NCBI GenBank assembly: GCA_003552565.1
Contig: PUNB01000174.1
Location: 1 to 14,078 of the forward strand
Direction: 5' to 3'
Source of the DNA: Lentisphaerota bacterium
GTDB lineage: Bacteria > Verrucomicrobiota > Lentisphaeria > Oligosphaerales > PUNB01
Length of the DNA: 14,078 nt
Shown: one piece after another, positions 1 to 6,642 of the stretch
Numbering within the stretch: the first letter of the stretch is position 1
How the letters are laid out: each line of letters begins with the position of its first letter
Program-made: the position numbers and the translations under genes
Notes under the pieces: generated by a model
Told to the model about the DNA's origin: nothing
Databases searched by the model: none
What the model saw: the letters and a program-made list of their open reading frames with translations, nothing else

Positions 1-414
1 AGCGCCGTCGAGTTCAACCACGGAAGCCTCAACCCCCCGCCGACACAAGTCCCGGGAAACCAGACGCGGATAAGATGTGGCGATTCTTTTACCCGCCAGC
101 CGCTCCAGGTCGATACCGGAACCGCGGGGCACGGCGTAATAAAAACGAGAACGCCCAAAACCAAGGCTGATTATTTCTTCCGTCTGAACCTCGCTCTCAC
201 CTACCAGATCCTGACCCGTAATACCGGCGTCAACAACCCCGCTGCTGACATACACGGCTATATCGCGCGGTCGCAGGAATACAAACTCCACCTGGTTTTC
301 AGGATCCAGAGCCCATAAATCCTTGTCCGGCCGCCGGCAATTATAACCGGCATCGAGCATGATCTTTCTCGACTCTTCAGCCAGAGAACCTTTATTCGGC
401 AAAGCAATAAGCAT
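1..414 (-). CDS. hisG: ATP phosphoribosyltransferase HisG, 3' end beyond window
   Basis: First enzyme of histidine biosynthesis: condenses ATP with PRPP to give N1-(5'-phosphoribosyl)-ATP in the cytoplasm. I translated the minus strand by hand: 138 codons are open from ATG at 414 to the window edge. The protein begins MLIALPNKGSLAEES and has LDPENQVEFVFLRPRDIA at about residues 37-54, GVVDAGITGQDLV at about 59-71, and GKRIATSYPRLVSRDL near 111-126. These match the N-terminal catalytic domains of HisG, and the wording is closest to the actinobacterial-type enzyme. The PRPP-binding loop and any C-terminal regulatory domain lie outside the window, so long versus short form cannot be decided. The gene starts 51 bases after the sulfatase stop. 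No Shine-Dalgarno motif is visible; the leader is A/T-rich and overlaps a heptanucleotide array. Family assignment is firm. Confidence 0.93.
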   Translation of the reverse strand, partial: MLIALPNKGSLAEESRKIMLDAGYNCRRPDKDLWALDPENQVEFVFLRPRDIAVYVSSGVVDAGITGQDLVGESEVQTEEIISLGFGRSRFYYAVPRGSGIDLERLAGKRIATSYPRLVSRDLCRRGVEASVVELDGA

Positions 415-423
415 ATTGAATTT

Positions 424-507
424 TTTTTGAACTGTGATTTTGAATTTGGAATTTACAGCTGTGGTTTATTTGGGGCTTGAGGTTTTAAATTTGGAATTTA
501 CTGCAGC
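424..507. repeat. Degenerate A/T-rich heptanucleotide array at sulfatase 3' end / hisG leader
   Basis: Seven-base-periodic A/T-rich sequence of the type TTGAATT TGGAATT on the plus strand. A 14-base string, AATTTGGAATTTAC, is repeated exactly at 443-456 and 488-501. The array covers the hisG leader and runs into the last codons of the sulfatase, so the tail after about residue 448 (VNSKFKTSSPK) is encoded by repeat DNA. Confidence 0.6.
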
Positions 508-1848
508 GGGTTCGATTAACGCCAGCGGTTCATCGGCCTCGGCCATGCGCTTGAGCAGACGTTGTTTCAATTCCGCCCGCACCGAGGCATATTCCGAATC
601 ATGCACCAGATTGTTCAGTTGATGGGGATCAGCAAAATTGTCATACAGAAAATCTTCTATATAATAATTACTGTGCAATTCTTTTCCTGTCGATTCCGGC
701 GCTCTGACACTGTAAGTCCATCGTTTGGTACGCACAGCCCGGCCGCAATGGCTTTCACTGATCTGAATAAATACTTCCTCCGGCCAAACTTCGGCACTCC
801 CATCCGCCAAAGGATTAAGCGCGTTCCCCCGCATCCAGGAAGGCGGTTCAATGCCGGCACTGCGGAGAACTGTGGCCGGCAGATCAATCAGACTTACCAT
901 CTGATCAATCACCTGACCGCCAGTAAACCCGGGGCCATGGATCACCAAGGGAATATGGGTGCAACCATCATGACAAGAACGTTTGTATTCATTGTTACGA
1001 GTTCTAAAATGCGAGCCATGGTCACTGGTGAATATAATCAGGGTATTTTCAGCGATTCCCAGCTCCTTCAGTTTAGACCTGATCCTGCCGAGATTATGAT
1101 CCAGGCTGTTTACACACCCTAGATAATCGGGATAATTTTCCCGCCAATCACCCTCAGTTCCCTGCAGGTCACCGGGCACTTCATAATCTGCAAATTTTTC
1201 TTTACTGCCATGCGGCCCCTCATAACAATTATGGTCATTCTGGTGATGCGGTTCGATATAGGAAAGAAAGAGATAAAACGGTTTCCGAGGATGCCGATTT
1301 TCCAGATATTCCAGGGCCCAGTCGGTCTGAGCATCGGCCCTATAACGGCCTTCCGGAAATTCGCGTTTATTTCCTGCTCCGTCAAACATATAACCGTCAT
1401 AACTGTGAGATGTATGCTCCAAGGCATCCGCCGCCAGCCAATAATCGTCAAAACCGCCGCGCCGCTCGCTCGGCACCGGCCTGGTCCGGAAATCATCAGC
1501 ACCACCTTTAACCCCGTGAGAAGCCAAATGGTATTTACCGATATAGCCGACTTCATATCCATGCCGTCGCAACTGTTTCGCCACGGTGTCTTCATGTAAA
1601 GGCAGCAGGCGATGATTCGTCGGGCAATTTACCTGGGTGGCATACTTACCTGTTTGTAAAACCGCTCGGGCCGGACCGCATACCGGCTGACAGGTATAAG
1701 CATTATCAAAGCGCACTCCTTCCACAGCCATGGCATCCAGTTCAGGTGTGACCGGCAGTTTCTGTCCATAGCAGCCGCAAGTGTCCCAGCGTTGCTGATC
1801 AGTGAAAAAGAAAATTATATTCGGAGCTTGTTTATTTGGATTGCTCAT
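466..1848 (-). CDS. Formylglycine-dependent sulfatase (family S1, cytoplasmic-looking)
   Basis: Hydrolyses a sulfate ester; the substrate cannot be told from sequence. Visible landmarks, numbered from ATG at 1848: metal-binding FTDQQRWDTCGCYG (Asp17, Gln18); the C-x-P-x-R maturation motif CGPAR with Cys57 as the formylglycine precursor, followed by LQTGKY; GYIGKYHLASHG near residue 99; and FTSDHGSH with metal ligands Asp276 and His277. The 460-residue length is normal for the family. An in-frame TTG at 1872 would add eight residues (MTKGITIK), but the ATG at 1848 has AAAGGA upstream, though about 12 bases away. The protein starts directly with the first core strand and shows no signal peptide or lipobox, which suggests the cytoplasm; many PVC sulfatases are exported. 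It needs a formylglycine-generating enzyme or anSME encoded elsewhere. It is flanked on both sides by heptanucleotide arrays, and the C-terminal tail derives from one. Confidence 0.93.
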   Translation of the reverse strand: MSNPNKQAPNIIFFFTDQQRWDTCGCYGQKLPVTPELDAMAVEGVRFDNAYTCQPVCGPARAVLQTGKYATQVNCPTNHRLLPLHEDTVAKQLRRHGYEVGYIGKYHLASHGVKGGADDFRTRPVPSERRGGFDDYWLAADALEHTSHSYDGYMFDGAGNKREFPEGRYRADAQTDWALEYLENRHPRKPFYLFLSYIEPHHQNDHNCYEGPHGSKEKFADYEVPGDLQGTEGDWRENYPDYLGCVNSLDHNLGRIRSKLKELGIAENTLIIFTSDHGSHFRTRNNEYKRSCHDGCTHIPLVIHGPGFTGGQVIDQMVSLIDLPATVLRSAGIEPPSWMRGNALNPLADGSAEVWPEEVFIQISESHCGRAVRTKRWTYSVRAPESTGKELHSNYYIEDFLYDNFADPHQLNNLVHDSEYASVRAELKQRLLKRMAEADEPLALIEPAAVNSKFKTSSPK

Positions 1849-1923
1849 TTTTATGGTTATTCCTTTTGTCAACCTTGTAAAATGAGCTGCCGTTTTAATT
1901 TGACAGCTGGTATCTGCTTTACT

Positions 1924-1965
1924 TTAAAATTACAAATTCAGAATTCAGGATTCAAGATTGACGAA
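1924..1965. repeat. Six-unit degenerate heptanucleotide array upstream of sulfatase
   Basis: Six consecutive 7-mers on the plus strand, mostly ending in AT: for example TCAGAAT at 1938, TCAGGAT at 1945 and TCAAGAT at 1952. The period is exactly seven with substitutions only. Read on the minus strand the units are like those of the array at 424-507, so the two arrays bracket the sulfatase in opposite orientation. Confidence 0.65.
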
Positions 1966-1973
1966 GTCTCACA

Positions 1974-2150
1974 TAAGCTGTTATACCAAAGCGGTGAGAA
2001 CTCACCGCACTCCGAAAGAGCCTTCGGCTCGGTGTCTTGCAATGATGCGAAGCATCCCTGGAAAGCGACTTCCGCCTGAGGCGGACAAGACAATGTGCGA
2101 GACTAGGTTTTATTATTCGTGCGTGTATAGACCATAAACACCTTTTCGCA
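1974..2150. repeat. Dispersed element A, copy 1 (interrupted)
   Basis: Bases 1974-1993 (TAAGCTGTTATACCAAAGCG) match 9386-9405 with one difference. Bases 2097-2138 match 9403-9444 exactly (42 bases), and similarity continues to 2150 with one indel. In the copy between gyrB and gyrA the two pieces are continuous; here they are separated by 1994-2096. GCG is present at both junctions, which may be a 3-bp target duplication or chance. Confidence 0.8.
1994..2096. other. 103-bp multi-hairpin segment inserted in element A
   Basis: Densely self-complementary. Hairpins: GCGGTGA/TCACCGC (1991-2008); GAGCC/GGCTC with loop TTC (2018-2030); GATGC/GCATC with loop GAA (2044-2056); TCCGCC/GGCGGA with loop TGA (2071-2085). 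The last two are enclosed by GTCTTG (2034-2039) paired with CAAGAC (2086-2091), and GCAC (2007-2010) can pair with GTGC (2095-2098) outside that. The layout resembles a branched structured RNA or a small folded mobile element. There is no open frame of note and no recognised RNA family. Confidence 0.55.
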
Positions 2151-2197
2151 GGAGTTTTAGCGAAGCATCGCGCCCAGCCCCGGACTGAATCAACGGT

Positions 2198-2461
2198 TTA
2201 CAGATAGCGGTAAACATCCTGTAAATCCAGATCGCAGGCAAGCATCATCACCTGTATATGATAAAGCAGTTGGGAAAGTTCTTCGGCGGCTCTTTCCGGT
2301 TCTTCATGCTCCGCCGCCATCCAGGCCTCGGCCGCCTCCTCAACCAGCTTCTTGCCGATTGCGTGTCTGCCCTTTTCAAGCATGCGCACCGTGCCGGAAT
2401 TTTCATCCGCCGTCGCCGCCTTGCGCTGAAGTTCTCTGAATAAAGATTCGAAATCTTTCAT
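2198..2461 (-). CDS. hisE: Phosphoribosyl-ATP pyrophosphatase HisE
   Basis: Second step of histidine synthesis: hydrolyses phosphoribosyl-ATP to phosphoribosyl-AMP and pyrophosphate. The 87-residue length is typical of stand-alone HisE. It shows the all-helical MazG-like metal-binding pattern: GKKLVEEAAEAWMAA (about residues 36-50) followed by AAEELSQLLYHIQVMML (about 58-74), giving the E-x-x-E and E-x-x-Q/D metal sites. The end, LDLQDVYRYL, also fits the family. ATG at 2461 lies 36 bases after the clpX stop on the same strand, so co-transcription with clpX is likely. No clear Shine-Dalgarno is visible. The partner hisI is not fused and not in the window. Confidence 0.93.
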   Translation of the reverse strand: MKDFESLFRELQRKAATADENSGTVRMLEKGRHAIGKKLVEEAAEAWMAAEHEEPERAAEELSQLLYHIQVMMLACDLDLQDVYRYL

Positions 2462-2487
2462 GGTTGTTTTGAGCGATGTTTGCCTAT

Positions 2488-2502
2488 CCTGAATTAATCA
2501 GG
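2488..2502. other. Small inverted repeat over clpX stop codon
   Basis: CCTGA-ATTAA-TCAGG, a 5-bp stem that contains the clpX TGA stop (2498-2500). A near-identical core, CCTGAATAATTCAGG, covers the gyrB stop codon at 9467-9481. Too weak to be a terminator and has no U-tract. Confidence 0.4.
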
Positions 2503-3826
2503 CGCTGCGACGCTGTCTGGCGGCTGTTTTTTTCTTCAGCCGCGGCGATTCCCTGCCGTCGACCGCCGCCTCGGTTATCGTGCATGACTCGACATCCTGG
2601 CGGGACGGCACGTCATACATCACATTAACCATCAGGGATTCCAAAATCGCCCGCAGTCCGCGCGCTCCGGTGCCGCGTTCTTTGGCCAGGCGGGCAAGCG
2701 CCCGCAGCGCGCCGTCAGTAAACTTCAGTTCCACTCCTTCGATTGAAAAGAGAGTCTGATACTGTTTAATCAGTGAATTTCGCGGCTCGGTGAGCACCTT
2801 GACCAAGTCCTCTTCGGTCAGTTCCGCCAAGGGCGCGATCACCGGCAGCCGCCCGACGAATTCCGGTATCAAGCCGAATTTCAACAGGTCCTCAGGCTCG
2901 GCCATTTCCAGCACCTGGGCTCCCTCGAGCATTTTGCGTTCTTCCTCGCTCTGCTCCGCCGGGCCGGAAAAGCCAAGCACCCGTTTGCCGATACGCCGGC
3001 GCACACTGTCTTCCAGTCCGACAAAAGCGCCGGCACAGATGAACAGAATATTGGTAGTGTCAATCCGCAAGTACTCCTGTTGCGGGTGTTTCCGGCCTCC
3101 CTTCGGGGGCACATTGGCTATATTGCCCTCGAGAATTTTCAGCAGCGCCTGCTGTACACCCTCGCCGGAAACATCGCGAGTGATGGAGACATTTTCCGTG
3201 CGCCGGGCGGTTTTGTCAATCTCATCCACGTAAATGATACCCACCTGAGCTTTGCCGATATCTTCATTGGCGGCCTGGATCAACCGCAGCAGAATGTTCT
3301 CCACATCCTCACCAACGTATCCGGCCTCGGTCAAAGTGGTGGCATCGGTCATGGCGAACGGCACCTCCAGTTTTTGGGCCAGGGTCCGAGCCAGCAGAGT
3401 TTTACCGCAGCCGGTGGGGCCGATCATCAGCACATTGCTTTTTTCAATGTCCACCCCGCTGCTTATCACTCCGCCCTCGCGGATGTGCTGCAGCCGTTTG
3501 TAATGATTATGCACGGCCACAGAGAGAATTTTTTTCACTCTTTCCTGACCGACGACATAATTATCAAGATGATCTTTTAATTCCGCCGGGCGCGGCACCT
3601 CGAACTTGGGTATTTCCGGCGTTTGTCCCCGGCTTTTCCGCTTATGAACCTCGCTTGGTGACTGCGATACGCCCCCTTCCTCGTCCACCATGTGCCGACA
3701 GATATCTATGCAATCAGAACAAATGTAAACCCCGTCCGGTCCGGCCACCATGGCGGGAGTTTCAGTATTGGGCCGACCGCAGAAAGAACAGTGATTAACC
3801 TGATTATTGTTGTTTTTTCGACTCAT
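2498..3826 (-). CDS. clpX: ATP-dependent Clp protease ATP-binding subunit ClpX
   Basis: Hexameric AAA+ unfoldase that recognises tagged substrates and feeds them to ClpP. Its 442 residues contain, in order: a C4 zinc-binding domain (Cys13, Cys16, Cys36, Cys39), Walker A GPTGCGKT (136-143), pore-loop GYVG (169-172), Walker B IIYVDEIDK (197-205), the RKH loop (244-246), the ClpP-docking loop as LGF (283-285, IGF in E. coli), GLIPEFVGRLPV (arginine-finger region), and sensor-2 GARGLR. All key residues are present. The C-terminal tail after about residue 425 is lysine/arginine-rich (PRLKKKTAARQRRSA). ATG at 3826 follows the clpP stop without a gap (TAAATG), so translation is probably coupled. hisE follows downstream. 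Confidence 0.97.
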   Translation of the reverse strand: MSRKNNNNQVNHCSFCGRPNTETPAMVAGPDGVYICSDCIDICRHMVDEEGGVSQSPSEVHKRKSRGQTPEIPKFEVPRPAELKDHLDNYVVGQERVKKILSVAVHNHYKRLQHIREGGVISSGVDIEKSNVLMIGPTGCGKTLLARTLAQKLEVPFAMTDATTLTEAGYVGEDVENILLRLIQAANEDIGKAQVGIIYVDEIDKTARRTENVSITRDVSGEGVQQALLKILEGNIANVPPKGGRKHPQQEYLRIDTTNILFICAGAFVGLEDSVRRRIGKRVLGFSGPAEQSEEERKMLEGAQVLEMAEPEDLLKFGLIPEFVGRLPVIAPLAELTEEDLVKVLTEPRNSLIKQYQTLFSIEGVELKFTDGALRALARLAKERGTGARGLRAILESLMVNVMYDVPSRQDVESCTITEAAVDGRESPRLKKKTAARQRRSA

Positions 3827-4489
3827 TTACGATTTTTTCTCCTGCTTGCCCCTCCTGGATGAGGAGGTTTTCTTTTTTTGCACCTGCTCCATACCCTGGT
3901 GCTCCATGACCTGGTCCACCAGACCATATTCACGTGCGTCCTCGGCGGAAAGGAATCGATCCCGATCGGTGTCGCGGGAAATCGTTTCCATGTCCTGACC
4001 GGTGTGATAAGCCAGAATACGATTGAGATTCTCCCGATTGCGGAGGATTTCCTGAGCGTGAATATTAATATCGCTGGCCGTTCCTTCGGTGCCGCCCCAA
4101 GGCTGATGAATCATGATCCGGGCGTTCGGCAGAGCGAACCGCTTACCGGGGGTGCCGGCGGCCAGCAGCACCGCCCCCATGCTGGCGGCCTGGCCAACGC
4201 AATAGGTCCAGATCTCACATTGCAGCATCCGCATGGTATCATATATTCCCATGCCGGCGGTAACCGCGCCGCCGGGACTGTTGATATAAAATTCAATGTG
4301 CTTCTTGGGATCTTCAGACTGCAAATACAGCAGTTCGGCGATGATCAAATTGGCGATATGATCATCCACCGGCGTGCCCAGAAGAACAATTCTGTCCTTC
4401 AACAGCCGAGAAAAAATATCGTAACCACGTTCGCCATGAGCGGTCTGTTCAACCACCATAGGGACATAAGCCTGGGATTTTGTCTGCAC
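3827..4489 (-). CDS. clpP: ATP-dependent Clp protease proteolytic subunit ClpP
   Basis: Serine peptidase forming the double-heptamer chamber of ClpXP. The catalytic triad is Ser103 (GQAASMGA), His128 (MIHQPWGG) and Asp177 (last Asp of DTDRD), with the spacing of other ClpPs. INSPGGAVTAG (69-79) is also conserved. The start codon is GTG at 4489, chosen because GGAG lies seven bases upstream and no better ATG exists. The 220-residue protein has a basic C-terminal extension (about residues 203-220, VQKKKTSSSRRGKQEKKS) beyond the usual end. It is directly joined to clpX downstream. It follows tig after a 228-bp spacer that carries repeats and a weak terminator-like hairpin, so an internal promoter for clpPX is possible but I could not identify one. 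Confidence 0.97.
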   Translation of the reverse strand: MQTKSQAYVPMVVEQTAHGERGYDIFSRLLKDRIVLLGTPVDDHIANLIIAELLYLQSEDPKKHIEFYINSPGGAVTAGMGIYDTMRMLQCEIWTYCVGQAASMGAVLLAAGTPGKRFALPNARIMIHQPWGGTEGTASDINIHAQEILRNRENLNRILAYHTGQDMETISRDTDRDRFLSAEDAREYGLVDQVMEHQGMEQVQKKKTSSSRRGKQEKKS

Positions 4490-4521
4490 TTTATTACTCC
4501 TTAACTGTCTTTTTTGCTCTA

Positions 4522-4585
4522 TCTCAAAACGAATGGATTGCTAATAGTTTTTTCTTAAAGTTTGTGGGTAACAGCCTGGTTTCAG
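4522..4585. repeat. Dispersed element B, copy 1
   Basis: About 64 bases beginning TCTCAAAACGAATGG and ending GTGGGTAACAGCCTGGTTTC. It matches 13732-13791 with a few substitutions and short indels. It lies in the clpP leader, and its right end passes into GGTTTCA-type heptads. Confidence 0.8.
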
Positions 4586-4660
4586 GTGCCAGGGCGTTCG
4601 CAATTCGATAATATTGAAAAAATCTCTCGTTTTACCGAGTTATGCCGATAACCTGAAACC
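4578..4660. repeat. Inverted heptad repeats between tig and clpP
   Basis: GGTTTCAGGT (4578-4587) and its exact reverse complement ACCTGAAACC (4651-4660) are 63 bases apart. Both belong to the TGAAACC heptanucleotide family seen elsewhere in the window. Confidence 0.6.
4617..4639 (-). terminator. Weak candidate intrinsic terminator after tig
   Basis: On the minus strand a 4-bp stem CTCG/CGAG with a six-base loop (4626-4639) is followed three bases later by six T (4617-4622). The stem is short, so activity is doubtful. A second stem, ATTCCC/GGGAAT, lies nearer tig around 4664-4681 without a T-run. Confidence 0.25.
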
Positions 4661-4717
4661 TGAATTCCCTCACGGGGAATGCATCATTCCTGAATGTGAT
4701 TGATACGAGCCGCCCCC

Positions 4718-6145
4718 TCAATTTGAAGCGGAATCGGCTTGCGGCTCTTCGTCCTTTGAAGACTCGGTTCCCTCGCCTTCGCCGGCTTCAGACTTTTCAC
4801 CGGTCAACAGAGAGACCAGGTGATCCAGGGTTTTGCTTTCGCGAATATCATCCAGAAAATCAATGATACGTCCGCTGTTCCTAAGTCTCTCAAGCAGCTC
4901 GCCTTCCTCCATGTTATGGTATCGGCTCAAGGACTGGAGCATCGACTGGAACTCCTGCTGCTCCACTGTGACACCTTCCTTTTCCGCTATTTTCCGCAGA
5001 ATAAGTTTGCGCCGCAGCCCTTTGCGAGCCAATTCATCAGCTTCCCGCTGCTTTTCCTCATCGCTCTTCTGCTCAGTCACCGGCTGCTCACCATCAGCTT
5101 CTGATTCATCCTGAGCCTGAGATTCTTCGGACTCCCGCCGGGTCATTTCCATGTATATCTCAGAAGTCCGCTGAGCCAAAGCATGAGGCGGCAAGGTCAT
5201 ATCAACTGAATCAAGTAAAGCGTTCTCAATCTCCTGGCGCTGTCGCCGCCTTATCTCTTGCGCCCGCTGCTGTTCTATATGGGCGCGGGCTTTCCGCCGC
5301 AGATCTTCAGCACTTTCCGCGCCGACTTCCTTGGCGAGTTCATCGTTCAGTTCCGGAGTTTTCGGAGCGTGCACTTCATGCACCTGCACGGAATATTGCA
5401 GCGAATTGCCGGCCAGTGATTTCTCGAAGAAGTCTTCTGGGAACTCGATTGAAACCTCCCGATTCTCCCCGGCCTCAACTCCTTCCAGGGATTGCTTTAT
5501 CCCCGGCAGGATTTCCGGGTCGCGCAGTGCCAGCCAGCCGCTTTGATTGCGCAGAATGAATTTGGCCGACTCCGGATACTGCTCCAGCTCCTCGTCGTCG
5601 ATCTGGGCACGGTAATCAGCCTTGAGCATGTCTTCAAGCTGCGCCGGGCGCTCAACCTTTTCAAAGGTTTTGCGATTACTCAAGACTTCCTCCAGCAGTC
5701 TCTCAACCTCCTCTTCATCCACTTCGGCTTTTTCCTCAGCGAGAGCGATATTTCGGTAATCCGGCAGCTCAAATTCCGGTTCCACATCAAATTCCACCGC
5801 GAACGACAAAGGCTCCCCCGGAGATGCGGTTTTTTCACCCTTGGAAGTTTCATCCGCCGGAATGACCTGACTTTCCGGACTCAGTTTCTCCTGATCCATG
5901 GCTTTCTTAACGTTTTCCTGAAGCAGCTGCTCCGTCGCCTGATTGCGCAGCTGTTCACCGAACTGCTTCCAGATCATAGAACGAGGAACTTTGCCCGGTC
6001 TAAAGCCGGGAAGCTTTGCTTCCTTGTTGTACTTTTTTTCCAGAGCCTTAAAGGTCTCGTCCACCTGCTCCGCCGGCACTTCCACATGCAGCTTATAATG
6101 ACATGGAGCGGTTTCCTCGGTTGTGATTTTCAAAGTGGATTCCAC
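4718..6145 (-). CDS. tig: Trigger factor (ribosome-associated chaperone)
   Basis: Binds the ribosome exit tunnel and shields nascent chains; has a peptidyl-prolyl isomerase domain. The N-terminal domain carries the ribosome-docking signature GFRPGK (47-52) in LPGFRPGKVPRSMI. A central FKBP-like region follows (about 165-255), then a long helical C-terminal domain with repeated HIEQQRAQEIRRRQRQEIENALL-like helices. At 475 residues it is longer than the usual roughly 430. The extra length is an acidic low-complexity insertion (about 338-368, rich in E, D, S, Q) and an acidic tail (about 447-475). The start is GTG at 6145; AAGGGAAG lies about five bases upstream. It precedes clpP as in many bacteria. 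Assignment is firm; isomerase activity cannot be judged. Confidence 0.95.
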   Translation of the reverse strand: MESTLKITTEETAPCHYKLHVEVPAEQVDETFKALEKKYNKEAKLPGFRPGKVPRSMIWKQFGEQLRNQATEQLLQENVKKAMDQEKLSPESQVIPADETSKGEKTASPGEPLSFAVEFDVEPEFELPDYRNIALAEEKAEVDEEEVERLLEEVLSNRKTFEKVERPAQLEDMLKADYRAQIDDEELEQYPESAKFILRNQSGWLALRDPEILPGIKQSLEGVEAGENREVSIEFPEDFFEKSLAGNSLQYSVQVHEVHAPKTPELNDELAKEVGAESAEDLRRKARAHIEQQRAQEIRRRQRQEIENALLDSVDMTLPPHALAQRTSEIYMEMTRRESEESQAQDESEADGEQPVTEQKSDEEKQREADELARKGLRRKLILRKIAEKEGVTVEQQEFQSMLQSLSRYHNMEEGELLERLRNSGRIIDFLDDIRESKTLDHLVSLLTGEKSEAGEGEGTESSKDEEPQADSASN

Positions 6146-6301
6146 TGATTCTTCCCTTAGTTTGAGGTTATAAATGTCTTCGATTTCCCTCGGAATCGAC
6201 GAATGTTCATAGTCTTTGCGCCCACTCGCTGAAGCTCGCCGCAGCTGCCGCCTGAAGGCGGAACTCCGGCAGTTTCGCTCGCTCTACAACGCGAAGCCTT
6301 A

Positions 6302-6338
6302 TACTAGCCCGGCCCGCCGGCGCGGGGCGCCGGATACC
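6302..6338. repeat. GC-rich palindromic element, copy 1
   Basis: A 37-bp element centred on the perfect inverted repeat CCGGCGC-GGG-GCGCCGG (6317-6333) and ending CGGATACC. It is nearly identical to 6485-6520 in the same orientation, differing by one substitution and one small change around the CCCGCC/CCACC stretch. Confidence 0.8.
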
Positions 6339-6351
6339 TCCGGACGGAAAC

Positions 6352-6466
6352 AGCGGTTAACGAGATCGGCGACCTGCCTCCGCCAAAGGCTACGGCATGG
6401 CATGCGAGAAAGGTGAACGATTATGAGGCTCGTCATCCATTATCGTCGCCGTTATCGTCAACCGCT
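6352..6466. repeat. Imperfect 21-bp inverted repeat
   Basis: Bases 6352-6372 pair with 6446-6466 at 18 of 21 positions, enclosing 73 bases. The right arm also includes a small tandem duplication of TTATCGTC (6440s to 6450s). It lies between the two GC-rich palindromic copies, so the whole 6302-6520 stretch may be one composite element. Confidence 0.55.
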
Positions 6467-6484
6467 TAGCAGGCCGGTGTTTCA

Positions 6485-6520
6485 TACAAGCCCGGCCACC
6501 GGCGCGGGGCGCCGGATACC
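6485..6520. repeat. GC-rich palindromic element, copy 2
   Basis: A 36-bp copy with the same core CCGGCGCGGGGCGCCGG (6499-6515) and ending CGGATACC, in direct orientation relative to 6302-6338. Confidence 0.8.
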
Positions 6521-6541
6521 CTGAGGGGAGACTTGTTGAAT

Positions 6542-6598
6542 GGTTTCTGGTGTCAGGTTTCGGGTTTTCCTGACACCTGAACACTGAAACCTGAAACC
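6542..6598. repeat. Eight contiguous heptanucleotides, four in each orientation
   Basis: Units 6542-6569 read GGTTTCT-like on the plus strand; units 6570-6597 read CTGAAAC-like, the reverse complement. The two blocks abut exactly. GGTGTCAGG (6549-6557) pairs perfectly with CCTGACACC (6569-6577), giving a hairpin with an 11-base loop. A 23-base stretch here (6569-6591) recurs inverted and exact at 13799-13821. It follows gyrA but has no T-run, so it is unlikely to be a standard terminator. Confidence 0.75.
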
Positions 6599-6642
6599 AA
6601 GAAGTCTCATACAAACAGAACCAATCATTAATGTAACTCTGA

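Larger units (their letters stand above)
1849..2197. other. 349-bp non-coding spacer between hisE and sulfatase
   Basis: No credible gene. From left to right it holds the sulfatase leader, a six-unit heptanucleotide array (1924-1965), the left piece of a dispersed element (1974-1993), a 103-bp block of nested hairpins, the right piece of the element (to 2150), and a small stem GCGA/TCGC near 2161-2172. The open frame of 95 codons crossing it on the plus strand has repeat-derived composition and no ribosome-binding site. No convincing intrinsic terminator follows hisE. Confidence 0.6.
6146..6642. other. 497-bp non-coding spacer between gyrA and tig
   Basis: No supportable gene. It contains an eight-unit heptad array (6542-6597), two copies of a GC-rich palindromic element (6302-6338, 6485-6520), a 21-base imperfect inverted pair (6352-6372 and 6446-6466, 18 matches), a hairpin CCGCC/GGCGG near 6249-6262, and a hairpin built on TCGATT/AATCGA just upstream of tig (about 6179-6199). 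A tig promoter is plausible near TATAAC at about 6168-6173 (minus strand), but no good -35 accompanies it. Confidence 0.6.

Noticed and set aside
1792..2079. 95-codon plus-strand open frame over the sulfatase start and spacer
   Set aside because: Crosses a real gene on the other strand, heptads and hairpins; no ribosome-binding site and no recognisable protein.
4561..4680. tRNA or riboswitch before clpP
   Set aside because: No cloverleaf, T-loop consensus or known aptamer motif; the pairing is explained by heptad repeats and two short stems.
6216..6416. 66-codon plus-strand open frame in the gyrA-tig spacer
   Set aside because: Made of the palindromic repeat DNA; composition and start do not support a gene.
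6542..6598. CRISPR array or rho-independent terminator of gyrA
   Set aside because: Units are 7 bp with no spacers, and the hairpin is not followed by a T-run on the minus strand.
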